DNA of 64,000 bases, taken from NCBI RefSeq assembly GCF_002896555.1, contig NZ_MNLH01000002.1, positions 62,001 to 126,000 on the forward strand, written 5' to 3'. Source of the DNA: Gardnerella coleohominis (GTDB lineage: Bacteria > Actinomycetota > Actinomycetes > Actinomycetales > Bifidobacteriaceae). The notes beneath the pieces were generated by a model. That model worked only from the letters and a program-made list of their open reading frames with translations. It was not told the DNA's origin and did not search any database. The position numbers and the translations under genes are program-made. This document shows positions 36,828 through 45,487 of the stretch, piece after piece (the stretch's first letter is position 1; each line of letters begins with the position of its first letter).

Positions 36828-38816
36828 ATGGATCCACAGTGGGCATTACTTGCTGCAGCTTTAGTGTTTATTATTACTCCTGGTATTGCACTATTTTATG
36901 GAGGTCGCGAGCGCGCAACTTCCATGGTTAATATGATGATGCTTTCCGCGGGCGCTATTGCTGTAACAACTATTGTATGGACGTTATGGGGGTGGTCTCT
37001 TGCGTTTGCTGGGAAAGATATGGCAGGTGGAATTTTCGGTGATCCTATGAGCGGATTGTTATTCCGGGATTCCATGGTTCCAGATAAGGGAATGTTTACA
37101 TCCGTATATAAGAATTTAGGTGTATCGGCTGAGCTTCCTGCTGCTTTTAGATTAGCGTGCGCAATTGTTGCAGTATCTTTAATTACAGGTGCGCTAGCAG
37201 GTCGCGTTCGTTACGCTATTTGGCTGATTTTCGTTGCTTTCTGGATTACCCTGGTTTTTGCTCCAATCAGTCATATGGTTTATGGAGGCGGTTTGCTTTC
37301 TCCTAACGGTGCTATTGCGCAGGCAATAGGGGTTTCGCCTCGTGATTTTGCAGGTGGTTCTGTGCTAAACATTACAGCCGCTATTTCTGCGTTAGCTATA
37401 GTATTTGTTATTGGAGGGCATGCTAAATTCCCACTTAAGAAGCCATTAACGAATCTTATTTCTCAAGCTAAAGGCGTGTTTAATAATTCTCGCGCTGGCA
37501 TGAAATCTAATTCTGTAAGCGATTCTAAGAATTCAAATAAGGGAAAATTAGAGCGAGCTTTATGGGAAGATGTTGCTCGTTCTAGCGGTAATAATACGAC
37601 TGTTGAAAATTCATCACAAGAATTAATGAGTAGTGATGCTTCTTCAGCTAGTATTCGACATCCACATAACGTTCCTTTTGTTATGCTTGGTATTTTCATT
37701 ATTTGGTTCGGTTGGCTGGGTCTCATGATTGGCTCGTCTACAAATCTTCCTTTTGTAGCCGCTTACGCTTGGGTTTCTTCTACTATCACAGCTTCTGCGT
37801 CTATGCTTGCTTGGGGCGTCACTGAGCGTTTGCGTTATGGTCGTTTCACTGGACTTGGTGCAGCGTCTGGAGTTATGGCAGGTTTGGCTGCAAGCTCTGC
37901 TGCGGCAAATGTAATTTCACCTTTATGCGCGCTAATTCTTGGAGTTGTTGTTGGTGTAGTTACATCGCTTGTTTCTCATTCCAAGACTTTTTCGCGTTAC
38001 GATGGCGCTTTGCACGTAGTTAGTGTTAACGGTGTTGCTGCTGTTATTGGTTTGATTACAGTAGGTTTATTTGCTGATTGCTATGGGTTATTTATCTCTT
38101 GGGATTGGCATCAACTTGTTGCGCAATTATGCTTGATTGGCATTACGATTCTTTACGCTGGCGCTGTAACCGCTGTTGTTGCTTTTGCTCTTGAAAAGCT
38201 CTTTGGATGGCGCATTTCTGAAGCTAAAGAACGCAAGGGAGTTGATTTGGCAGATCAAGGCGAAAGAGCTTATGATTTTTCAGCTATTTCTCAAGTGCGT
38301 GATGTAGTTACAGCGGAAGCATCTGATGAGTCTGCTGATAAAACTCAAGTAGCAGTATCGGTTCCTGCTGATTTGGCTAACGAGGCTGTTGATGAAGCTA
38401 GTGAAGTTAGCGAAACTGGCGCAGCTAGCGGAGTCGATAATCCGGATTCTGTAGCTGCAGAATCTGTAGTTGACGATTCTGTGTCTGCGGAATCTGAAGG
38501 TGATGTTGCTAAGTCTGATGTTTCTGGGGGCGATGTTGAAGATTCGGATATTGAAGTAAAAGAATCAGAAACAGATTCTAAAAAAGACGACACTGAATCC
38601 GATGATGATTCTGAAAAAGAGTCTGATGAATCTGAATCTGAGGAGTCTGAGACCGATAATGACGAATCTGATAATGAAAGTTCAGATGATAATAAATCGG
38701 AATCTAAATCACGAAATACTGATAGCAAAGATTCTGAAAACAATAATTCTCAGAATAATAAAAATACTAGGTATAGGAAGCGCAATAACAAGAGAAATCG
38801 ATCTGATAATAATTAA
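36828..38816 (+). CDS. amt: Ammonium transporter (Amt family), atypical
   Basis: 662-residue Amt/Mep/Rh protein with the family start ALLAAALVFIITPGIALFYGG and about eleven helices. The first pore His is kept (His149 in PISHMVYGGGLL). The second twin-His position reads Asn401 (VVSVNGVAAVIG where AmtB has GVHGVCG). There is a hydrophilic insertion of about 65 residues (about 205-280, KPLTNLISQAKG...ASIRHPHN). A roughly 195-residue Ser/Glu/Asp-rich cytoplasmic tail ends in basic residues. No glnK/glnB follows, although such a gene often accompanies amt. The start at 36828 has GAGG eight bases upstream; GTG 36819 and ATG 36822 are in frame. Confidence 0.88.
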   Translation: MDPQWALLAAALVFIITPGIALFYGGRERATSMVNMMMLSAGAIAVTTIVWTLWGWSLAFAGKDMAGGIFGDPMSGLLFRDSMVPDKGMFTSVYKNLGVSAELPAAFRLACAIVAVSLITGALAGRVRYAIWLIFVAFWITLVFAPISHMVYGGGLLSPNGAIAQAIGVSPRDFAGGSVLNITAAISALAIVFVIGGHAKFPLKKPLTNLISQAKGVFNNSRAGMKSNSVSDSKNSNKGKLERALWEDVARSSGNNTTVENSSQELMSSDASSASIRHPHNVPFVMLGIFIIWFGWLGLMIGSSTNLPFVAAYAWVSSTITASASMLAWGVTERLRYGRFTGLGAASGVMAGLAASSAAANVISPLCALILGVVVGVVTSLVSHSKTFSRYDGALHVVSVNGVAAVIGLITVGLFADCYGLFISWDWHQLVAQLCLIGITILYAGAVTAVVAFALEKLFGWRISEAKERKGVDLADQGERAYDFSAISQVRDVVTAEASDESADKTQVAVSVPADLANEAVDEASEVSETGAASGVDNPDSVAAESVVDDSVSAESEGDVAKSDVSGGDVEDSDIEVKESETDSKKDDTESDDDSEKESDESESEESETDNDESDNESSDDNKSESKSRNTDSKDSENNNSQNNKNTRYRKRNNKRNRSDNN

Positions 38817-38844
38817 AAATATCAAATAATTTAAAATATACATT

Positions 38845-38879
38845 AAAGCCATCAGCTTCTTTGAAGTTGGTGGCTTTTT
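38845..38879 (+). terminator. amt terminator
   Basis: AAAGCCA..CTTC pairs with GAAG..TGGCTTT around a short loop, followed by TTTTT. Confidence 0.8.
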
Positions 38880-38881
38880 GT

Positions 38882-39003
38882 ATATCCACAACACGCACGG
38901 AGTTTGTAGTGTGGATAAAAAAACAAAGTTATCCACATTCTAGGCGTGTCTGCGTGGATATCTCGCAATTTTATCCACATGTTGGGGATAAAGGTGTGGA
39001 TAA
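38882..39003. other. DnaA-box cluster
   Basis: Four perfect TTATCCACA boxes fall in 122 bp: 38910-38918 (minus), 38929-38937 (plus), 38971-38979 (plus) and 38995-39003 (minus). One-mismatch boxes are at 38882-38890 (ATATCCACA) and 38983-38991 (minus), with a weaker one at 38953-38961. An AT-rich stretch follows (39008-39040). This is origin-like density, yet dnaA/dnaN are not here. dnaB lies 1.9 kb downstream. It could be a DnaA titration or regulatory site, or part of an origin. Confidence 0.8.
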
Positions 39004-39136
39004 CCTGCGAATAACTTTTAATTTTAAAAACTCGATTTGTGTTTTAGTAGATTTTGTGTTACTAATCTGCTCTAACTTAAAATTTATAAACAATGCTATA
39101 AATAACGCTAATTGCAAGGCTATAGAATAAAACATT

Positions 39137-40624
39137 ATGAAATATCAACAGCAAGAAAATGAGATTGACACAGAGGCATCTAGAGAATCCTCTGAAATTA
39201 ATCAAGCTAAAGTTAAATTACCTAAAACTAATGAAGAAAATGATGAAGGCATTGCATCTGAAAATAGTACATCTAAAGACAGTGCATTTGATAAGCGCGA
39301 AATACTTCATAGCATATGGATTCTTGCTGTTCCTACTTTCGGTCAACTTATTGCTGAACCTGCATTCGTGCTTATTGATACCGCAATCATTGGGCACATT
39401 GGTCGTACTGCTCTAGCTGGTCTTTCAATTGGATCAACTGTACTACTAACTATTGCGGGATTATGTTTGTTCCTTGCGTATAACACGACTTCACAAGTTG
39501 CTAGGCTGCTTGGATCAGGCAAAAAACGTGAAGGTTTTAGCATTGGAATGGATGGATTATGGTTGGCGCTGTTTTTAGGCGTTGTTCTTACGGCATTATT
39601 AATGATTGCAGCAGAACCATTATGCTATGCAATAGGAGCTAGAGGCGAAACATTACAGAATGCTATTGTTTACACACAAACAGTTATGCCCGGATTGCCG
39701 GCTATGCTGCTAATCTATGCTGCGAATGGGATTTTTAGAGGTCTTCGTAAAGTGCGGATTACTTTATTCGCAGCAGTAAGTGGAGCTATTGTTAACACTG
39801 TTCTTGATTTAATAATGGTATTTGCTTTGAAATGGGGAATTGCTGGGTCTGGAATCGCTACGATGATTGCACAATGGTATATGGGATTAGTGCTAGTTGT
39901 CCCAGCTGTATTTTGGGCTGCTAAAAGTGGAGCAAGATTAAAGCCTAATTTCCATCACATACTTCATTCAGCTGGTAGCGGAATGCCATTATTTGTTCGT
40001 ACTCTTGCGTTACGAGTTTGCATGGTAGCTACAGTAGTTACGGCAACTCGTTTAGGAACAAATACTCTTGCTGCTTATCAAGTTGCTAACTCTTGTTGGA
40101 ATTTTGTAATGAATATTCTTGATGCAATTGGAATAGCAGCTCAAACTATTGTGGCTACAGCGCTTGGAGCAAATTTGCGTAGGCGTGCAAGAGTAATCAC
40201 TCGTATGTGCGCTAGCGTGGGAGCTTTAAGCAGTGTAGTTGTTGGAATATTCATGATTGCCATTGGATGGACTTGTGCGCCTTTATTTAGCAATCATCCT
40301 TATGTTCAACTTCTTATTTCTGTGAGTATGACAATTCTTGGAATATTCCTTCCATTATCTGGTTGGATGTGGGCTTTAGATGGAGTGCTAATCGGAGCTG
40401 GAGATCACAGATATCTTGCAAAAGCGTGCTCAATAATGGCTGTTATTTATATTGCAACTTTAGTATGCACAGGATTAACTGATATTACGTTTGGCGTTAA
40501 CGATGTTGTAAGAACTATCACATTATGGCTGGCGCTGAACGTTGTGTATATTGGTGGGCGTGCTGTAGGAAATAGCTTGCGTATAGGCACAGATGAATGG
40601 ATGGAATCTGCTAAGCATATTTAA
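39137..40624 (+). CDS. MATE-family efflux protein (DinF-like)
   Basis: 495-residue polytopic protein of the MATE family, exporting drugs or metabolites in exchange for cations. After an approximately 55-residue hydrophilic N-terminus (QQQENEIDTEAS...), twelve helices are predicted. MATE motifs include ILAVPTFGQLIAEPAFVLIDTAIIGHIG and the repeat-half equivalent near SGMPLFVRTLALRVCMV. The ribosome-binding site is poor, and the region just upstream holds the DnaA-box cluster. The gene is alone between amt and dnaB. Confidence 0.88.
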   Translation: MKYQQQENEIDTEASRESSEINQAKVKLPKTNEENDEGIASENSTSKDSAFDKREILHSIWILAVPTFGQLIAEPAFVLIDTAIIGHIGRTALAGLSIGSTVLLTIAGLCLFLAYNTTSQVARLLGSGKKREGFSIGMDGLWLALFLGVVLTALLMIAAEPLCYAIGARGETLQNAIVYTQTVMPGLPAMLLIYAANGIFRGLRKVRITLFAAVSGAIVNTVLDLIMVFALKWGIAGSGIATMIAQWYMGLVLVVPAVFWAAKSGARLKPNFHHILHSAGSGMPLFVRTLALRVCMVATVVTATRLGTNTLAAYQVANSCWNFVMNILDAIGIAAQTIVATALGANLRRRARVITRMCASVGALSSVVVGIFMIAIGWTCAPLFSNHPYVQLLISVSMTILGIFLPLSGWMWALDGVLIGAGDHRYLAKACSIMAVIYIATLVCTGLTDITFGVNDVVRTITLWLALNVVYIGGRAVGNSLRIGTDEWMESAKHI

Positions 40625-40865
40625 TTGTGAATTTAATTGTGAATTTAGTATAAGAGTTTTATTTATAATCGTTTAACTTTAAAAAGTTAGTATTATTCTT
40701 AAAATGGCTTTAACGTTTGTATGTATCGCGTAATACTTGCACACGTTTATACTCGTTTCTATAGGAAATTGTGCGTAGTAATTTTCGCGAGGAATACAGC
40801 GGGGAATACGTATTGCACATGAAAATTTAGTGCCAAATAATAGCACTGCGGGGTATGGTAAAACT

Positions 40866-42236
40866 ATGAATCAAGATTCTTCATCATCGGATGCTCGTAG
40901 CATATTTGATCGCGTGCCACCGCACGATGTTGATGCAGAAATGGCTGTGCTTGGCGGAATGCTTATGAGCAAAGACGCGATAGGCGAAGTTTCACAAGAG
41001 CTTGAAACATCTGATTTTTATTTGCCTCAGCATCAAACTATTTATGATGCAATCATTACGCTTTTTTCTGCTTCTCAGCCTGTAGATTCTGTTCTTGTTG
41101 CTAATGAATTGTTAAAAAATGGCAATTTGGAAAAGGTTGGCGGAGCGGATTATTTGCATAGCTTGGTTGCTTCTGTTCCTACAGCTGCGAATGCAACGTA
41201 TTATGCGGATATAGTTCATCAAAATGCTATTTTGCGTAACGTAATTACAGCCGGTACAAAAATCGCACAAATGGGATATTCTGCAGACGGAGCTGTTGCT
41301 GAAGATATTGTTAATCTTGCACAATCTGAAGTATATGAGATGAGTACGGGTAGAGTGCGTCAAGATTACGTGTCAATTGGATCAGTTTTAGAAAGCACAT
41401 TGAACCAGCTTGACGATATACAAACTAATGGTATATCTCGCGGTATTCCTACAGGTTTTAGAGATATTGATAATGTGACTCAGGGATTGCAGCCTGGTCA
41501 AATGATTGTTGTTGCGGGACGTCCTGCTATGGGTAAGTCGACTCTGGGTGTTGATTTTGCACGTTCTGCTGCTTTGCATCATAATATGACTTCTATTATT
41601 TTCTCTTTGGAAATGAGCAAAATCGAATTGGCTCAGCGTATTATTGCTGCAGAAACAAATATGCCTTTAACCGCATTACGTCATGCTGAAGAAATTACTC
41701 CTGATAGGTGGAATCAGCTAAATACTTTTTGGGATAAGATGAAAGATTCCCCATTATTTATTGACGATAGTCCAAATATGAGTTTGATGGAGATTCGTGC
41801 AAAATGCCGTCGTTTAAAGCAAACTCATGATTTGAAATTAGTTGTAATTGACTATTTGCAATTAATGACGTCTGGGAAACGTGTTGAAAGCCGTCAGCAA
41901 GAGGTTTCTGATTTTTCGCGCGCGCTAAAGCTTTTAGCAAAAGAGCTTGAAGTTCCAGTTGTGGCGTTAAGCCAGCTGAATCGTGGCCCTGAAATGCGCA
42001 ATGATAAAAAACCGCAGCTTTCAGATTTGCGAGAATCTGGTTCCATTGAGCAGGATGCTGACGTTGTGTTCTTAGTGCATAGGCCTGATTTCTATAATAA
42101 AGACGACCGTCCTGGAGAAGCTGATATTATTATGGCTAAGCATCGAAATGGCCCTACAGACACATTTAAGCTTGCTTTCCGTGGAATTAATTCGAAGTTT
42201 GAAGATATGGCTCAAGAGCAGCCACAGGCGGTGTGA
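40866..42236 (+). CDS. dnaB: Replicative DNA helicase DnaB
   Basis: Hexameric 5'-3' helicase of the replisome. The 456-residue product has the N-terminal DnaB domain (VPPHDVDAEMAVLGGMLMSKDAIGEV) and the RecA-like C-terminal domain with Walker A GRPAMGKSTLG. Also visible are Walker B (LVVIDYLQLM) and the arginine-finger region (KHRNGPTDTFKLAFR). No intein interrupts it. The start at ATG 40866 is preferred; a GTG twelve codons upstream lacks a ribosome-binding site. murT begins seven bases after its stop, so dnaB and murT are probably cotranscribed. Confidence 0.95.
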   Translation: MNQDSSSSDARSIFDRVPPHDVDAEMAVLGGMLMSKDAIGEVSQELETSDFYLPQHQTIYDAIITLFSASQPVDSVLVANELLKNGNLEKVGGADYLHSLVASVPTAANATYYADIVHQNAILRNVITAGTKIAQMGYSADGAVAEDIVNLAQSEVYEMSTGRVRQDYVSIGSVLESTLNQLDDIQTNGISRGIPTGFRDIDNVTQGLQPGQMIVVAGRPAMGKSTLGVDFARSAALHHNMTSIIFSLEMSKIELAQRIIAAETNMPLTALRHAEEITPDRWNQLNTFWDKMKDSPLFIDDSPNMSLMEIRAKCRRLKQTHDLKLVVIDYLQLMTSGKRVESRQQEVSDFSRALKLLAKELEVPVVALSQLNRGPEMRNDKKPQLSDLRESGSIEQDADVVFLVHRPDFYNKDDRPGEADIIMAKHRNGPTDTFKLAFRGINSKFEDMAQEQPQAV

Positions 42237-42243
42237 TTTAAAT

Positions 42244-43650
42244 ATGAATAAAAGTCATTCGCGTAAATCTTCTGATCCTGTTACTTACAAAAAGTGTTTC
42301 TATGGTTTTGCTATGCCCGCAGTAGGCAAATTCGTTCGTGCTGTTTCCAGAGCGTTGCATCATGGCGGAAGCGCGTTGCCTGGTAAAGTCGTTGAAATGC
42401 TGGATTCAGGATTTTTAGCAAGAATCTTAGGGCAACTTCCTTATGGAGTAGTTCTTGTTTCTGGTACAAACGGTAAAACTACTACCACTCGCATGATTAC
42501 ATCTATGCTTAGAGATGCAGGATTACGTGTTTTTACGAATCCTACAGGATCTAATTTTACGCGTGGTGTTGTGGCAGGTCTTGTGCAAGAAATGCCTGCG
42601 TTTAGTACGAAGCTTGATGCAGATATTGCAGTTTTGGAGCTTGATGAAGCCTACGCTGTTCATTTTGTTCATCAAATTCGCCCGAGGTATTCACTGTTAT
42701 TAAATGTTATGAGAGATCAGCTTGATCGTTTTGGAGAAATTGACACTACAGCAAAACTATTGAGCAATGTTTCACGTGCAACAACGAATACTCTTGTGCT
42801 TAATCGTGAAGATTCTCGAATTTCTGCGCTCGCAGCGGATGTTCTTCCTTCGTGCAAAGTTAAATATTTTGGATTAGATCCTGAAGTACGAAATATGTTC
42901 CCATCCGATGATGATTTGCATAGTGACGATAATCAGGAAAATAATGATAGTCAAAAATATGACGAGAATAATCTACCAAAAGCAGATGTTGTTTTAGCAA
43001 GAGTTGGAGATCATGAAGCTGACTTCATAATAGACGGTAAGCGCAAAACTACGTCGTTAAAACTCGATGGCGCATATAATATTTTCAATGCTGCCGCGGC
43101 TGCAACAATTGTTAGAGCGATACTAGAAGATGTAGCTGCTAAAAGCGAAAAAGGTTTGAAGCCTGATGACAATTCTTTAATGCATTCGATTTCGCGCGTA
43201 ACTCCTGCATTTGGACGCGGAGAAGTCATTAAAGTAAATAATGTACCAGTAGAATTAGTTTTAGTGAAAAATCCTATTGGATTCAGGCTTGCGCTAGCTT
43301 CAGATCATCCTGAAAAACACAATACAATGATTGCAATTTGCGACGAATACGCTGATGGCCGTGATATGAGTTGGCTATGGGATGTTGATTTTAGCTGCTT
43401 GCGCAGAAGTGGCGTGAAATGTGTTTCAGGAACTCGCGCATGGGATATGGCGTTGCGTTTGCAATACGACAAGGTTTCAGCTAATAACGTAAATACAGAC
43501 TTGGAAGAAGCTGTTCGAGCATTTGTAAACGGCGATTATGGCGATAAGAAGAAAGCCAAGCGAATATATTGCACATACACTGCCATGCTTCGAGTACGCG
43601 CTACTTTAGCTCAACTTACTGAAGTTAAAGATGTTGGAGTTGGGCGCTGA
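42244..43650 (+). CDS. murT: Lipid II isoglutaminyl synthase subunit MurT
   Basis: Mur-ligase-like subunit that activates the D-Glu alpha-carboxyl of lipid II for amidation by GatD. The 468-residue protein has the ATP motif VSGTNGKTTTTRM, the central-domain ELDEAYAVHFV, and the DUF1727 C-terminal domain with catalytic motif ADGRDMSWLWDVDF. The four Cys of the zinc ribbon found in staphylococcal MurT are absent; a Asp/Asn/Glu-rich loop (SDDDLHSDDNQENND) occupies that area. The ATG at 42244 is chosen because upstream sequence is shared with the dnaB end. A parS-like site lies at 42768-42783. Confidence 0.92.
   Translation: MNKSHSRKSSDPVTYKKCFYGFAMPAVGKFVRAVSRALHHGGSALPGKVVEMLDSGFLARILGQLPYGVVLVSGTNGKTTTTRMITSMLRDAGLRVFTNPTGSNFTRGVVAGLVQEMPAFSTKLDADIAVLELDEAYAVHFVHQIRPRYSLLLNVMRDQLDRFGEIDTTAKLLSNVSRATTNTLVLNREDSRISALAADVLPSCKVKYFGLDPEVRNMFPSDDDLHSDDNQENNDSQKYDENNLPKADVVLARVGDHEADFIIDGKRKTTSLKLDGAYNIFNAAAAATIVRAILEDVAAKSEKGLKPDDNSLMHSISRVTPAFGRGEVIKVNNVPVELVLVKNPIGFRLALASDHPEKHNTMIAICDEYADGRDMSWLWDVDFSCLRRSGVKCVSGTRAWDMALRLQYDKVSANNVNTDLEEAVRAFVNGDYGDKKKAKRIYCTYTAMLRVRATLAQLTEVKDVGVGR
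42768..42783. promoter_or_regulatory. parS-like site inside murT
   Basis: TGTTTCACGTGCAACA differs by one base from the parS consensus TGTTTCACGTGAAACA. Confidence 0.45.
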
Positions 43651-43837
43651 AACTCAAAATAATAAACTCAAAATAATAAATAAAAACGGATAAAGTCGAA
43701 AACGGATAAAATAAATGAATAAAATCGAAAACGAATAAATAAACGAAAATCAAAAATAGTATTATTTATAAAATATTTAATACGGAAGCGCTTATAGTTT
43801 TCGATAAGAAATTTTAAGAAAATAAGGTAAGTGACGT

Positions 43838-44629
43838 ATGGGAAAAACAACAAAATCACGAAAGTCCACGAAAGCATATGCTGCTCGTGTACTTGATATT
43901 ATGTCGCTGTACCCGAAAGACATGAATATTTACGGCGACTATGGCAATGTGCTTACAATTATGCGCCGAGCGGAATTGTACGGTTACAAGCCTGTGCTTC
44001 ACGAGTACAATGTTGGCGATGATTGGCCAAAGCGAGTAGATATGATTCTTGGCGGCGGTGGCCAAGATCATGGGCAAAGTAGAGTTACTGAAGATTTATT
44101 TGCGCGCGCAGACGCGATTCGTGAGCTTGCAGAAAATGGCGTTCCAATGCTTATGATTTGCGGACTTTACCAGCTTTTTGGAGAGTATTTCGAAACCGTC
44201 GAAGGGGAAAAGCTTCAAGGAATTGGAATACTTGACGAGCATACGGTTGGTCAAGACGTGCGCATGATTGGGAATCTTGTGGAACATAGCGACGATTTTG
44301 GCGATATTGTGGGCTACGAGAACCATTCTGGACGAACAAGCTTGGAGGGTGATACTCAGCCGCTCGGCTCTGTTGATGGTGAAAATTGCGGAAATAATGG
44401 CGAAGATCACACTGAAGGCGCTCGCAAATACAATGTTATCGGCACTTATATGCACGGATCAGTTTTGCCCAAAAATCCACGTTTAGCTGACTTTTTAATT
44501 CGTACAGCTGCACAAAATCGTTACGGAGAATTTGCGCCAAAACAGACTAATGCTCAGCGCGCGGAGCTTGAGAAACTAGACGAATTAGCAGATCGCGCTC
44601 GCGAAGTTGCCATAACTCGTCCGCGGTAA
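43838..44629 (+). CDS. gatD: Lipid II isoglutaminyl synthase glutaminase subunit GatD
   Basis: 263-residue class I glutamine amidotransferase that supplies ammonia to MurT. The nucleophile Cys lies in MLMICGLYQLFGEYF and the catalytic His in GTYMHGSVLPKNPRLADFLI; the oxyanion segment is GGGGQDHGQ. A basic N-terminal extension (GKTTKSRKSTKAYAA) and a 25-residue polar insertion (EGDTQPLGSVDGENCGNNGED) distinguish it. A 187-bp spacer of A-rich reiterations (CTCAAAATAATAAA twice, then CGGATAAA/CGAATAAA units) separates it from murT. Confidence 0.92.
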   Translation: MGKTTKSRKSTKAYAARVLDIMSLYPKDMNIYGDYGNVLTIMRRAELYGYKPVLHEYNVGDDWPKRVDMILGGGGQDHGQSRVTEDLFARADAIRELAENGVPMLMICGLYQLFGEYFETVEGEKLQGIGILDEHTVGQDVRMIGNLVEHSDDFGDIVGYENHSGRTSLEGDTQPLGSVDGENCGNNGEDHTEGARKYNVIGTYMHGSVLPKNPRLADFLIRTAAQNRYGEFAPKQTNAQRAELEKLDELADRAREVAITRPR

Positions 44630-44697
44630 ATGAATATAGGCATATGCATGATTTAGTAAAAATTTGATTGATTATTTTATTTTATGCGCATAATGTG

Positions 44698-44703
44698 TAT
44701 AAT
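44698..44703 (+). promoter_or_regulatory. -10 box of hicAB, leaderless promoter
   Basis: A perfect TATAAT ends six bases before the hicA ATG at 44710, so the transcript should begin at the start codon. No Shine-Dalgarno is present. Confidence 0.55.
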
Positions 44704-44709
44704 CTTTTT

Positions 44710-44907
44710 ATGAGATACAAAGAGATTGAAAAACGTCTTAAGAAGGACGGCTGGATACTTTTTGCACAGCGTGGAAGCCATTGTCAATTCGTACATAAAA
44801 CTAAAACGGGTAAAGTCACAGTACCTAAACATCCAGGTGATATTAACCCGTCGGTTGTTAAGTCAATCTGGCGCCAGGCAGGAATTAGTGAGACAAAGGT
44901 GAAATGA
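44710..44907 (+). CDS. hicA: HicA-family mRNA interferase toxin
   Basis: 65-residue dsRBD-fold toxin that cleaves mRNA when free of HicB. It has the standard sequence MRYKEIEKRLKKDGWILF followed by the catalytic-His motif GSHCQFVHKTKTGKVTVPKHPGD. The start at 44710 begins at the conserved MRYKE. The TATAAT six bases before it and the lack of a ribosome-binding site point to leaderless expression. hicB overlaps its last codon (ATGA). Confidence 0.92.
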   Translation: MRYKEIEKRLKKDGWILFAQRGSHCQFVHKTKTGKVTVPKHPGDINPSVVKSIWRQAGISETKVK

Positions 44908-45326
44908 TGAAATTAGCGTATCCTGTTATTCTTACTCCATATGAAGATAATAGCGGAGGTTTTGTTGCAGAAGTTCCTGATTTGCCAGGGTGTGTAACTG
45001 GCGGTAGTAATCTTGCAGAGGCTCTGATTATGGCAGAAGACGCAGCAAGTGGATGGGTTCTTACAGAACTTGAAAGCGGAAAGCCTGCACCAAAAGCTAG
45101 TGATATTAGTGATATTGTTGTAGAAAATCCTAATTCAAAGTTATCTATGGTTGCGCTTGATATGGATTCTTATGCTGCAAAATACGGTTCTCAGTCAGTT
45201 CGTAAAAATGTTACTCTTCCAGCTTGGCTTGATACTTGGGCACAAAAAGCTGGCATCAGCTACAGTGGGACTTTGCGCGATGCTCTAGAATCTTTATATG
45301 CTAAAGGCGCTGTAAATAAAGCCTAG
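44904..45326 (+). CDS. hicB: HicB-family antitoxin
   Basis: 140-residue antitoxin. The N-terminal partial RNase H fold shows LAYPVILTPYEDNSGGFVAEVPDLPGCVTGG, and the C-terminal DNA-binding part (LPAWLDTWAQKAGISYSGTLRDALESLY) resembles a ribbon-helix-helix. It neutralises HicA and autoregulates the operon. The start overlaps the hicA stop; a second ATG directly follows and has slightly better spacing to AAAGG. The operon ends at a strong terminator. Confidence 0.92.
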   Translation: MMKLAYPVILTPYEDNSGGFVAEVPDLPGCVTGGSNLAEALIMAEDAASGWVLTELESGKPAPKASDISDIVVENPNSKLSMVALDMDSYAAKYGSQSVRKNVTLPAWLDTWAQKAGISYSGTLRDALESLYAKGAVNKA

Positions 45327-45373
45327 TTATATTATCTGATTTGACGCAATATTGCGCAATGAATTAATGCAAA

Positions 45374-45418
45374 AGCCTGCTTAAATTGCAAAGTGTTGCA
45401 AATCAGCAGGCTATTTTG
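45374..45418 (+). terminator. hicAB terminator
   Basis: AGCCTGCT (45374-45381) pairs with AGCAGGCT (45405-45412), followed by ATTTTG. An internal TTGCAAA/GTTGCAAA stretch extends the loop. Confidence 0.8.
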
Positions 45419-45487
45419 TAGTTTTTGATTCTAATTTTTGATTCTAGTTTCTATATTCTAGTTTTCGTTTGATTTAGCTAGTGACTA

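Noticed and set aside
38345-38743. 132-residue minus-strand Ser-rich frame
   Set aside because: Antisense of the acidic tail of amt.
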